Shown: one piece after another, positions 45,699 to 56,538 of the stretch
Numbering within the stretch: position 1 is the stretch's first letter
Layout: the number at the start of each line of letters is the position of its first letter
Origin: Caenorhabditis remanei
Lineage: Eukaryota; Nematoda; Chromadorea; Rhabditida; Rhabditidae
Assembly (NCBI RefSeq): GCF_010183535.1
Contig: NC_071333.1
Coordinates: 2,356,001-2,420,000 of the forward strand
Reading direction: 5' to 3'
DNA: 64,000 nt
Program-made: the position numbers and the translations under genes
The notes under the pieces: model-generated
What the model was told of the DNA's origin: nothing
Database searches by the model: none
The model's input: only the letters and a program-made list of their open reading frames with translations

Positions 45699-46272
45699 AT
45701 GTTGGCATTCCGTATTTTTCTACTCTCCATTCTTTTCATTTCGATGATCCAATCGGATCCGATCCATATGGATGTGCATATTCGTTGTGATCCATCAATC
45801 AAGAACTGGTGTGCTGAATTCCTTGTCTATGAAGTGGATACTATGTGAGTTCAAATTTTTTTATTTCGCATGATTTCGTGAAACTTTTTCAGTCCATACT
45901 CCCACGATCATCTCCTATCACAGAAATTCTGCTCTAATCAGCCTGGAGTGAACTTCAAATGGACTCAGCAATTAGGTGGTGACACAAGTGCTGTATGTGA
46001 GACTCTTAATATACAAAAAGATAAAAGTTTTATAATTTCAGAACTATGAAATCAACTACATGCTCCAACACAACTGCACGATTATGGGTTCCTTCCGTTG
46101 CGTGAATGAAGACGAGAACGAAGTTCGCGTGAGCGTCGATGGAGAGTGAGTACACATTCGTTTTTGAAATTCCTTATTAAATATTTCCAGGCAGCATGTG
46201 AAATTCGAGGTGGCAGCATTCAATCGTGGAACTTATGAGAGATGTCCCTTCCATGTGGTGGCTGATAAATAA
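45699..46272 (+). CDS. Small secreted transthyretin-like protein (4 exons)
   Basis: Exons 45699-45844, 45893-45992, 46042-46145 and 46191-46272 join in phase to 143 residues. Residues 1-19 are a signal peptide (FRIFLLSILFISMIQS). The mature part has VHIRCDPSIKNWCAEFLVYE, a DTIPYSHDHL stretch, YEINYMLQHNCT and a final CPFHVVADK. The layout (first strand with Cys, acidic E.D..  D loop, then ..YMLQHNC) follows the nematode TTR-like family (PF01060) but is diverged. Similar blocks occur in the gene at 49262-50224 (CPLDIVWCVDVYY, YVLIQHDC), so the two are related. It is likely an extracellular carrier or signalling protein, function unknown. A DUF316 gene lies 320 bases downstream on the same strand. 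Confidence 0.78.
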
Positions 46273-46592
46273 TAATTGTGTTGCCAAGTTTGAATGAATG
46301 TTTTATTATAATTACTTTTTTTGAATCTTTGCATAAGTAAGCTATGTTTTTGCTTTTTTCAAAAATCTTTTCTAGAAAATTCCACAATAATGACACTGCT
46401 TATTCCAACGGTCCCCAAACACTTGCGCTTGATGATTGTACTTTGGTTGCTTCAATGAAAAAATCATCTATGCAAATTTGTCTCTTTCATTCATTGTTAT
46501 GCATTTATTATAATTCAATGCTAATCAGCAGCAAAAAGTGAATAAAGCGCAACCAGAGGACATTCGATCAGATTTTCGATTCATTGAGAACA

Positions 46593-47766
46593 ATGAAAAT
46601 TCTACTTTTTGTTTTTATTGGAATCTTCGTGGTTGACGGAGTGAAAAAACTCGGGACAGAAGAAAACAAAGAGCTCCAGAAGACATGCGGATTAAGTAAG
46701 TCTTTACTTTTCTATCAAGTGATTAATATTTATATACGGTTTTAGAAGCCTTGCGATCGAAAACGGAAGGAAATATCAGATGGGAGTATCCCTGGGCGAT
46801 GTCATTATACATAGACGTCAAGGAAACAATCAATGGAACAACCAAAAGCAGAACCGCAGTGATAACCGGGACGATCATATCGCCTAACCACATCTTGGCC
46901 CTCAACTTGTTCCAGATGACTAACAACAAGTTAAATATTGCTGGACGAGAATTGTTGGAGAGCAATGGCACTTGTTTGGGAGATCTGTTGGTTGTCCCGG
47001 AAGAGATCATGAGTCGAATGGTCGTTGACTTTCAAAGTTATGTTACAATGAGAGAAGCTCCCTCTTCCCAACTTCCAATATCAAACATTTTCATTCCGGA
47101 TGGTTGCAGCAACTTTGCGACAGCAAAATTGATGGTTTTTGAGCTACCGATCCCTCTCAAATTCTCGAATGACCTGAAACCTGCCTGCTTCTCGGAATCG
47201 CCAAAAAATTGGTTGGGAGCAACAATGTTCCAGGTGTACGGCCCTAATAAAAGTAAAGAATTCGATAGTGTGCAATATTCGTCGTCAAATTGTACTATTA
47301 AAGAACCCTTCGTGTGCGCTGAGAAAGTGGAGAAAAAAACTGGACCGTGTATTGTAAGACACCGATAAAAGTTTCATATCATTAAAACCAATTGAGTGAT
47401 TTTCAGGGTAACTATGCGGGTAACGCGGTTGCTAACATCAACGGACGTCACACGATTCTTGGATTTTATTCAGATGGAAACCGGAACTGCAATAAAGAAT
47501 CTAACACCGAACCCGATTATAAGTTCATCGATGCCTCCTTCTATCGGGATTCCATTTGTAAATCCTTTGGAATATGTGTATCCGCCAAAAAACTGCCCTT
47601 TGCTGATACACTCACCAAAAAAGAAAAAATGCCGAATGCCAAAATGGGAGGCAGTACAACGAATGCATCTGAACCGATGGAAGTGAATATTGGAAGTGAA
47701 AATTTGAGCAACCCATCTCGTGAGATCAACATAAATATCTTCTTGGATGGAAAGAAGAGAACCTAA
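46593..47766 (+). CDS. Secreted DUF316 trypsin-like protein, predicted inactive (3 exons)
   Basis: Exons 46593-46695, 46746-47353 and 47407-47766 give 356 residues. Residues 1-16 are a signal peptide (MKILLFVFIGIFVVDG). Following ENKELQKTCG, the PWAMSLYID block and ITGTIISPNHILALNLF correspond to the N-terminal strands and the catalytic-His region of S1 proteases as seen in nematode DUF316 proteins. The later CSNFATAKLMVFELP matches the region of the catalytic Asp. The active-site Ser motif GDSGG is replaced around GNYAGNAVANINGRHTI, and the TAAHC motif is absent, so catalysis is unlikely. The C-terminal 70 residues are Asn/Ser/Lys-rich and unstructured. The final ATG-proximal context CAATGA and acceptable splice sites support the start. 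AATAAA occurs near 47825. Role unknown. Confidence 0.83.
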
Positions 47767-49261
47767 TAAATTGAATTTATTCACCCGTGAATAATGTTGT
47801 AAATCGACTGTTTTTTTATCGAAAGAATAAAAGTGTCAGATGGCATTAACCTTTCATTTTGTTTATCACTAATTGTTTATCTGGATCAGGATTCAAAAAC
47901 CGCGAAAGCTCCGTCAGAGTTGAGACAACAACAAAAATCTATGAAGTTCTTCTGTGTGTGTTTTTTTTTTGCTTGAATGTCAGAGATGTCTTTTAGAACG
48001 CTCTCAGATTGTGAAACGCCTGGAATTTTTTATTTTTCCATTTTTCTTACCAATTTTCTGGTCAGAATACAAAGTTGTAACGCTTTCATCAATTTGTAAA
48101 GGATTTCGAGTCACCGTCTTTCAACCGCCGTATCTCTGAATTGGGATGAGCAACAAGAAAACTGACAACTATCGAAATAAAGCGGTAGACTTGTTCTACA
48201 AAACGACTGTAAAAACTTTAATTTTAGGCAGTTGATTGTTACGGTACGAACGTTTAAACTTAATAATTTTCATTTATTTTTACCAATTTTCAGGTCAGAA
48301 TACAAAATTGTAACGATTTCATTGATGTTGGGTGTGTTTTCGAGTCACCGTCAGAATACAAAATGTCAACGTTTTTTGATTGATTTTTCGATAGAACGAA
48401 GTTTGTGAAAAAATCCAGTTTCATGAAGCTCAGCTATTTTTCATTTCTTGTGAATAATTCAAATAGCGTTCTGTGGTTACCGTTTTCACTGCCATATGCA
48501 TTCTTTGATAAAAATCAACAAAAAAATTTTTAACGGAAAAAGACGGACGCATTCATCGCTCTAGTCAAATGAGACAGACCTAGAGTAACATACACGAAAA
48601 GGGCTACCGCAGAACGATGCTTAAATTATTCATAAGAAATCGAAAAGAACGTGCGACGCTAATGAGACGCTCATGAATTTCTGAGCATGTCGAAAAAGAA
48701 GTTTGATACTAATGAGAAACGGAGAAAAACTAATATGATTCTCGAACAAATTGAATGAGGTCAGCTCTCGTCTCTCTAGGCCTTAAAACCTTTTCTATTT
48801 CTATTCCCCGAGTGTTCGTGACTATTGTGGTACGTGCGTTTCACATGTGGTGTCCTATGAGTGGAGGGAAGCGAGAGGCAGAGGAACGCGGTGCCGCGCT
48901 GGAGTTCTCCCCGCTGTGATAAATAGGCAGTCGACTGTGAAACCACTGTTTTCTCCATGATGAATAGAAGGATGAGGCAAAATCCTTAACCGTCGTTCGC
49001 TGGAATAGACTTGGAATTCTCCGTAAAGATTTTCAGTAAAGTAACCTGTTAAAGTTTAAAAACGATGTAAATTAAGATTACAATGAATTATCAACAAAGC
49101 GAAATTTATTCAAAGAAAGAATAAAAATACGCAGGGATGAAAAAGCTTGCAGTAAGCTAAATCATCAACAGGAATGGGAGCAGTAAGCAAGAGAAAAGAA
49201 GGAAAATGCCAAGGGAAAGCGAGAGAGTCGGGACAGGGGGATCAGAGAACAAGCAAAAATG
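47767..49261. other. Intergenic, one short direct repeat
   Basis: GGTCAGAATACAAA(G/A)TTGTAACG occurs at about 48060 and 48292. Both are followed by TTTCAT and GAGTCACCGT, so about 75 bases are duplicated. No gene is supported. Confidence 0.5.
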
Positions 49262-50224
49262 TCAGACAGGGTTTGTGGAGTTGGTTGGGGTGGAAACGTT
49301 ACCAGGAGAAGAATCAATTTCAGAAGCATCAGAAGAAGCGGAACCATCAGCAAGAAAGGGTGTTATCTCATCATACTCAGAGTCATTCTTGAGTTGGACT
49401 TCGTGGGTGGAAACATTGAGGGGGACGCTTGCTTCAATGATGGTCATGTTCATGCATCTCTCAGTTGGAAACTCTCCGTTTGGCGGCAAGACTCCCCAAG
49501 GCGCTGGCATGTCTTCAAATCCTGGTGGAGACCAAATCCATGTTCCGTTGATTTTCTTTTTTTGATCTCTTCGATGCCACAAATCGAACCCATTGACACT
49601 GTCGACTAGAGTGGTGAGATTGCCTCTTCCCAACTCAAATAAATTGAGATCGTATTCGAAGGAAGTGCAACTAAATATTAATCATATACTCTAATTAAAT
49701 GTGTTATATTCTCTTACTTGGAATAGTGACTTTGTGGCGGGTACTTGTGTTCGTAGCGATATTTGACGTTGTTTGGTGAACAGTCGTGTTGGATCAGAAC
49801 ATAGGGTTCAAACTCATTCTGAAATCGGAAAGTAATAAAGCAAATGAATGTTTAGATTGGGCACTCACACTCCATGTATCCGTCTTGAAGTAGTTCAGAA
49901 ACACGTAATTTTCTAGCGATCGGGATCCATTCGAGCAAATGAATCCAAGAGATTTGACTGTGTCGTGAAAACTGAAAGATTTGTAACTATGTTTGTGTGA
50001 AATACAGGTAGTAAGCCTTACTAAGTATCTTCTTCCTTGTAATAGACGTCAACACACCAAACGATATCCAGTGGGCAAGTAACCCGTCCAAAAAACTCGA
50101 CCTTCTGTGCTCCTTTGGGTTTAGTTTCGGTGCTGCCAACATTGGTTGATAAGAAGAAGACAGGCTGTGCGTCAACCGCTACAATCAGGAAAAGAGCAAG
50201 AGCAAGAAGTAGTTGGAACTTCAT
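49262..50224 (-). CDS. Secreted transthyretin-like protein with long acidic Asn/Ser/Thr tail (4 exons)
   Basis: Model: complement of 49262-49670, 49718-49818, 49869-49971 and 50022-50224, 271 residues, all in phase. Residues 1-19 form a signal peptide (FQLLLALALFLIVAVDA). The TTR-like part includes VEFFGRVTCPLDIVWCVDVY, KEEDTYFHD, ICSNGSRSLENY and NEFEPYVLIQHDCSPNNVKY, aligning to GK..C......V.L.E.D....D......SNG.....G........P.L.I.HDC. After about residue 140 comes a Trp/Pro-rich segment (WIWSPPGFEDMPAPWG) with Cys. A Ser/Asp/Thr-rich tail with N-glycosylation sites (NMT, NVS, NST) follows, unusual for the family, whose members are normally about 140 residues. It is an extracellular protein of unknown role, related to the gene at 45699. 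Confidence 0.8.
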
Positions 50225-50689
50225 TCTATAAAATTTCTCATTGATTACGGCAAAGAAACTTAACTATTGGAAGATAAAAAATTTGAAAAATGGAAAAAAA
50301 ATTTCAAGAAATGAAATTTTCTGACTTGTCAGCCAAGCAGTCCAGCCAAGCAGCTAGAAGCATGAGTGAAGACTGAATGAAACATGAAACCTGCTTGATC
50401 CACAGAGGCGGAGTCTTCCAATCCTACAAAACTGGGTGGAGCTACCGTAGGAAGGCTTTGACGTCTTTCGGGGCATTGAAACTTTGGGCAACACGTGAAA
50501 TCGGCGTGAAAGCTGACAAAAGTATGGAAATATTTTCAAGACAAAAGTTTTCAAATACAGTTTGTTTTGTATGAACGACACAGGCGCTCTAAAAAGTAAC
50601 ACAGATTAAAGTGAACACAAATAGATAGTAATAATTAAAGTAAATTTAACTACTTTGAGCTAAGTTTTGCCAGAACAAGAAAAGAAGAA

Positions 50690-50950
50690 AATGTGGACCT
50701 GTAACTTTTTAGAGAGTGCACGAATAAAAAAATGGTCAACTACAAAAATGAAGTGCTAGTTTTAATCTGTGTAGTCCAAATGAAAATTAATTAGTAGAAC
50801 AGCTTTTGACACCGCGACACAGTTTCAAAGTTTGTGCTTTCAAATTAGAATAGCAAAAGTTTTCAATACGATGGCAAAATCATTTGACTGACTCTAACAC
50901 TTCATTTTTGTAGTTGACATTTTTTTCGGGCTGCACAGAACTTGAAGACA
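50690..50950. mobile_element. Family A MITE remnant
   Basis: It holds the pair AATGGTCAACTACAAAAATG and TTTTTGTAGTTGACATTTTT in inverted order, the family's arms. Outer ends are gone. Confidence 0.55.
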
Positions 50951-51179
50951 ATGAAATCGCTGAAACTACCAGTGGATTGTCTCTGCATGAGAGCAAAGTC
51001 GCTTTTGAAATTTAAAGTTTTATTTTGTTGTTTCTACTTTTTAAATAGTAATTACATTACATGTATGTTTTCCAGAAGTTTTTCCAGTTTTCAGTGTAAA
51101 AGCATATGGTTTTAAATGTGTTCAATAGTTTTCATCGTATCACCTGTCCAACTGGTATCTATTGTTTTCTTTGTTTTTC

Positions 51180-53010
51180 ACATTTGAAACTTTCTTCTCT
51201 CTTCAAAACTTTCACTTTTTTCCAATTTTCTCAATTATTCTCTTTTATTTTTAGTTTTGGAGAAACGAACTTTCCCAAAGAGCACTTTTTTCCCTATCCG
51301 CTCTTTTCATGCCGTTCGGGCCCTCGTTTTCGTACAGCGCTCATGTTTTATGCATAGACATGCACTCCTATTTCAAAGAGGTATTTCTCCTTTCCGTTTT
51401 TTTTCGTTCATTCGCAGAAGCCGCCGAAGACTTTTTCCTATCCCTTCTGAATAGCTGTCCTGAAACATTTCCATTAAAAAGGGGTTCCGTTTTCGCAGAG
51501 CACTCATGTTTTATGGATGGGCAAGTGCTCCATTTTCAATCAAGCCGCATTTTTCCTATCCCTTGGGAATAGCCGTCCATCACCAGACTTTTTTGGAAGC
51601 TCCATTCGAAAAAGGGAATGCGTCTCTTATTCGAAAAATTTCTCGTCCTTTTTTAAATAATAGGGAAAAATATGAAAAAATCGGCATCAGATATCAGAAT
51701 AGAAAACAATAACAGAAAATGAATAAAAACTGAACAATTGTTTAGTGCTTTATAAAAATTGTAATATGTACAGTCCGCACAAAAAGTTATTAACTTTGAC
51801 TGTTTTCAGTGGAAAATGACTAAGTTTGATAGTTTTGCTTGGTGTCACCTGATTGGCCGATGAACTCAATTTTTTTTTGATCTGAACAGAACAAAAATAG
51901 CGCATCATTTTTGTAGTTAGCCTTTTTTGTAGGGACACTATCTTGAACTTTACAAGTTAACAACGTGAAATACTCCAAAAAGGTTTCAGGGATAAATAGC
52001 TTTGACTACTTGAATCTTTCAGAGAAGGGTCCCTACAAAAAATGTTCAACTAAAATTACGTGCTGTTTTTCCTCTGTCCAACCACTACAATACAAAATTT
52101 GTCGGACGATCAACTGACACCAAAAAAACTCTGCCAAAATTTGGTCATTTTTCACTAAAAACAACCAAAATTGATTACCTTTTGAGCAGTTTTTTATACA
52201 TAGCAACACAATTAGAGCAGGGATAAGGAGGAACTTCAAAGTTTTTATGAACCAAAACCCAGTAATATCAAATAAAAAGTATTTTCTGTTTTGATCAAAG
52301 TGGTATTATCAGAAATCTATAACTCTGAATATACATTGCTTCAAAATAGCGCTTCACCATTCTTCAGTCGGTTCTAAGTGATGTCTAGTTGAACGAAAAG
52401 ATTTAGACATCTCTTATTGGGATGGTTCTACATAATTGCAACACAATTCTGATACGTACCAGTTCTTAAAAACTTTTTTATTATTTATTTAATTTTTCAC
52501 TCATATTGTTTAGTTTATAGCTTCTCAACAATTTTCTTATTACTTTCTTCAAAACTCTCACTTTCCTCCAATTTCTCATTCGTTCTCTCTTTTTTTTCTT
52601 TTTGAAGAAACATCCTTTCCCAAAGAGCATTCTTTTCCCTATCCGTTTTTGATCTCGTTCGGGCGCTCATGTTTTATGTATAGACATGCACCCCTATTTC
52701 AAAGAGGCTTTTTTCCTATCAGTTTTTTTCGTTCGTTCGCAGAAGCCGCCGAAGACTTTTTCCTATCCCTTCTGAATAGCTGTCCTGAAACATTTCCATT
52801 CAAAAGGGGTTCCATTTTCGCAGAGCACTCATGTTTTATGCATGGGCAAGTGCTCCATTTTCAATGAAGTCGCATTTTTCCTATCCCTTGGGAATAGTCG
52901 TCCATCACTAAACCTTTTTTGGAGGCATTCAGAAAGGGGTATGCATCTCTCATTCGAAAAGTTTCTCATACATTTTTTAAGGGTAGGAAGGAATATGTGA
53001 GAGTTGAAAT
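51180..53010. repeat. Direct duplication, about 500 bp, offset 1,325 bp
   Basis: The segment 51180-51690 recurs at about 52510-53010. Shared words include GAAGCCGCCGAAGACTTTTT, TTCTGAATAGCTGTCCTGAA and GGGCAAGTGCTCCATTTTCA. A weaker inverted copy of its left part lies at about 53160-53300 (ATCTCGTTCGAGTGCTCCC and GCGCTCATGTTTTATCCAT on the minus strand), so the second copy may be one arm of a foldback. Confidence 0.8.
51770..52195. mobile_element. Family A-like MITE between the duplicated segments
   Basis: It starts TGTACAGTCCGCACAAAAAG and ends TACCTTTTGAGCAGTTTTTT. The inner parts resemble the copy at 16812 (GGGACACTATCTTGA and its partner). Confidence 0.7.
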
Positions 53011-53469
53011 ATTTTTCCAGATGTCCAAAAAATTCGTAATTTCAAAACAATATAACGAAACATATAAGAATCGGTATCAGATATTGAAACAGAAAGCGGA
53101 AGTCGTTATAGAACAATGTTTGGGTATAAAACCAAATCAGATGATATAGCAAAAGAAATTGAGATGCCTGAACCCGTCAGTGAGCCAAAAGACATGGGTA
53201 AACAGACAATGGATAAAACATGAGCGCTTGGCAAAATTAAGGGAGCACTCGAACGAGATCTGCAGAACGGATGGGGGAAAAAGTGATCTTTAGTGAAAAC
53301 TAATAGAAGAACTGTTGTGAAAATCAAAATTAATTTACTGACCATAAAACCCTGGTCTCTCAAAAAACTGTTGAACATTAAATGTTGAAAAAGATCAGAC
53401 GTGATTCAGTGATGTAATTTCAAGGACAGTACTGGCCATAATGTCATCATCTTTGGCAGTTTTCAGTTG

Positions 53470-55200
53470 GAAAGACTGATGTTTAGACTTTTCGCAGAAA
53501 ACGAAACTTTTATGAGCCTTGTTTTCTTTCCATGTAAGTATACTTATTTTTTTCCACTTGGTTTGACGACCGCATTTGTTCAGTTTCTCAATTATTTGGT
53601 GTCTCTTTTCCTTAACTGCAGTATTTTTGGGGGTTCAGACTTATTTCCTTTGAAACGGAACAAAAAGAGGGCAACAAAAAGGTTACTGTAGTGTATTTAA
53701 AGAAGAGGGAAAACCTAATTACTAAGAAATTGGAGAACAGCGCTTAAGAAATCGAATTTCCGTTCAAAAAAAAGAAGAGAAAGAAGAAAACGTCTTTTTG
53801 AAAGTAATGCGTCTGCTTCCTTCAAAAAATAGTGTTGTCTATTTGGAGTGCAGAAAAATAAATTGAACTAGTGAAAAAAGAGAGATGTGACGAGAAGAGC
53901 CAAAGGACAGCGAGACCAGTATAAAACGTTGTTCACAGGGGAACAAATAAGAAAAACCACATATGTTTTCAAAAATAGTAATTCGGAAAGGAAAAAAAGT
54001 TCTTAAAAGTTTCGTTTAACGGTTAGCAATTAAATTTTCGAAACATAAAAGAAGAAACCAGAGAAAAATAAATAACAATAGAAAAAAGAAACATTAGTCT
54101 ATCAATCACAAAGACGAGAATAGCCATCAGTCATATCAGAGCTATCATTTCAAAGTCAACTGAACTATTGTGAATTTTTGAAGTTGAAAAAGGTGGGATA
54201 TTTTTAAAAACGTTTTTGGTGATGCATAGCGTTTGGTGATGCAAAATAATTGGTATTGGTGATGTGATCTGGCAATGTTTGATTTCTCAGTGAAACGAAT
54301 TCAAAGAGATCTGGAAAAAAATTGAAGAATTAAAAACATAAGATTTTCTATCTGATGCAATCTGAACTTGATATTTTTTGAAAAATTCCCGGCGGTATCT
54401 ACTGCTCGAATTTCAGCTCATTCATTATTTGGTGATGCGATGTGTTTTGTTGGTACAAGTTCTGATTTCCTACTGAAATCCTTTAATACTTGAACGTTTG
54501 TACCATACCCATCTGTTGCGTAGAATTGTATTCTTGAATGTTGTTTTGTAGAACAAGTCTACTGCTCCATTTTGATAGTTGACCGTTTTCTCGTTGCTTT
54601 ACCCTTTACTAAGGAATGGCGCCCAAAATATAATAACTCGAGCATACATTAAGGGAGCTATGGGCTGATATACCCATTTTTACTTTTCTTTGATTTTTTC
54701 AAACTTTTAAGAACCTTGTTTTCTTTCTGAGTGACTATAGTTTGAAAAATGTGTCGTTTTCTTATTTTTTTCGCCAGAGAACAATGTTAAAAACTGGCCT
54801 CGCCGTCCTTTGGCTCTTCTCCTCTTCCCATAACGCTTTTTCCATAATGCAGTTTATCTTTTATCACTCCAAATGCGCAACACTATTTTTTGAAGGAAAC
54901 GGGCGCATTCGTTTTTGAAAAGACATCTGCTTTTTCTTCAACAGAAGCCTCCTTCCCCGAGCGCTGTTCTCCAATTTCTTGGTTATTGGTTTTTCTCCTT
55001 TGTGCCCTTTTTTTCGTCTCACTTTTAAAAGGAAGGAGAGAAGAAACCGTTTTTGAAAAAGCAAATGCGTCTGAACCCCCAAAAAGAACTGCAGTGTAAT
55101 TGACGGAAAAGAGAAATCGAATAATCGAGAAACTAAAAAAGTGGTCGAGGAAACGAACTTACACTTGAAAAAATAATGAGATGAAAGACAAGGTTTTTTG
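53470..55200. mobile_element. Imperfect inverted-repeat element, arms about 450 bp
   Basis: The left arm (53470-53940) and the right arm (about 54770-55200) are reverse complements with many mismatches. Paired landmarks are GGGGGTTCAGACTTATTTCC with the inverse near 55070, CGAGAAGAGCCAAAGGACAG with CCTTTGGCTCTTCTCCTC near 54812, and TTGGAGAACAGCGC with GCGCTGTTCTCCAA near 54960. The roughly 830-base centre is unrelated AT-rich DNA. No coding sequence is recognised. Confidence 0.78.
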
Positions 55201-55555
55201 AAAACGGTTGCGTCCGCTTCTTTCAAAAAATAATGTAGAGATAGAATGAAAGTTTAGTCAAATCTAATGGGTTTCCTTTCCCGGAAGAAAATTGGAATAC
55301 ACTTCATTGTCCCGAAACGAAAAAATTAAAGTGGATGTTTCGTTTTCTCGCTTTTGAAATTTTGAAGGATCCGAATATCGCGATTTCGCTAACGCCCCTT
55401 GAACCTTGAATAAAAAAATAGATTTTTTCGCTTTTTCTGCTCGTAAAACTTTCTCTGTAACCGATTTGGTCATTGGTTTTTCTAATTTGATCTAACAAAC
55501 TAAAGGAGATAGGTAGGAATTGGTTTATAGCATTTTTTGACACGCATTTAAACCT

Positions 55556-55965
55556 GATGCTGGGCAAAAAGATACGAACTTCTTTCAGATGAAATTGTCC
55601 AACTTAGAGAGTGTGTCAAGGTAATTCTGATTGTCACGCCTTGTTGGTTTTAAAGGATCCGTAAAGCATTTTTGTACGGACATTCCCTAGCAAATTACGT
55701 ATTGACAAAGTAATTTTTTCCTCAAATCGATTAATTTCAGTGCAAATCAGTGCGGGTTTTTATCTGTCGTCTTAAAATAATCACAACTCTCTAGAGAGTC
55801 TTTGTCAAAAAAAGTCATCAACCACAAAAATGAAGCTCTACTTTTGATCTGCATGAACCGTTGAAAACCTACTAAGTGCGACAATCAGAATTTCTATGAC
55901 ACACTCTCAAACTGGGACAATTTCCACTAAAAACGGCCAAAGTTCGTATCTTTTTGCGTAGTATG
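55556..55965. mobile_element. Tc1-like foldback MITE (family A)
   Basis: It starts ATGCTGGGCAAAAAGATACG and ends CGTATCTTTTTGCGTAGTAT. Inner arms include CATTCCCTAGCAAATTACG and a central CAGTGCAAATCAGTGCGGG. Confidence 0.75.
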
Positions 55966-56538
55966 TGTGTTCGGATTTTTTTTCGGTTTTAAGATCAATA
56001 TGTAGTCCAGTTTAACCTTTTTTGGTTGCATCTCAAAATCTTTTCAGTAAACTCCAGCATTCGGTTAAAACGTGAAAAATTGGAAAGTGAAAGGTATCAA
56101 TAGGAATTATTCGAACACTATTGGGCCGACATTCATCAGACAAATGAATGAGTGGGAAAGTTTGCCCCACGGAACATAAAATTTCAAAAGAATATCCATG
56201 AAAAGTCAGAGAGGATCATTATAACGCAATTAAAATGGTGGTGGTGTACATTTTGAAAAGCAACACCCGGTCTTCTACAGCTGATAGAACCATTATGCCT
56301 ATTTTTAACTACTATTTGGATACCTAAGTCCTAATTAGAACTAACAGACAGATAATTGAAAATTAATTTTGCCAAAATAAATGCCTGGATGATTCTAAAA
56401 TTGGAACACAAGCATCAACTTCACAAGATTTATTTAATAGTTTTAAACAAGAAAAAACTAAAATTACAACACACGAATTGTTCAGGAATTTAAGAAAAAA
56501 ATGTGATTTTTGTTTGTGACAGATATGTATGTATATAT

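Larger units (their letters stand above)
50225..56538. other. Repeat-dense gene-free region
   Basis: It contains family A MITE remnants, a duplicated segment (51180-53010), an imperfect inverted-repeat element (53470-55200) and a family A MITE (55556-55965). I found no gene with splice logic. Open frames on both strands are in repeated, low-complexity DNA. Confidence 0.6.

Noticed and set aside
51106..53149. Pairs of similar plus-strand frames of 60-90 residues (SLLNSCPETFP)
   Set aside because: The frames shift between the two copies of a duplicated DNA segment, and no start or splice context is shared; similarity is explained by the DNA duplication.
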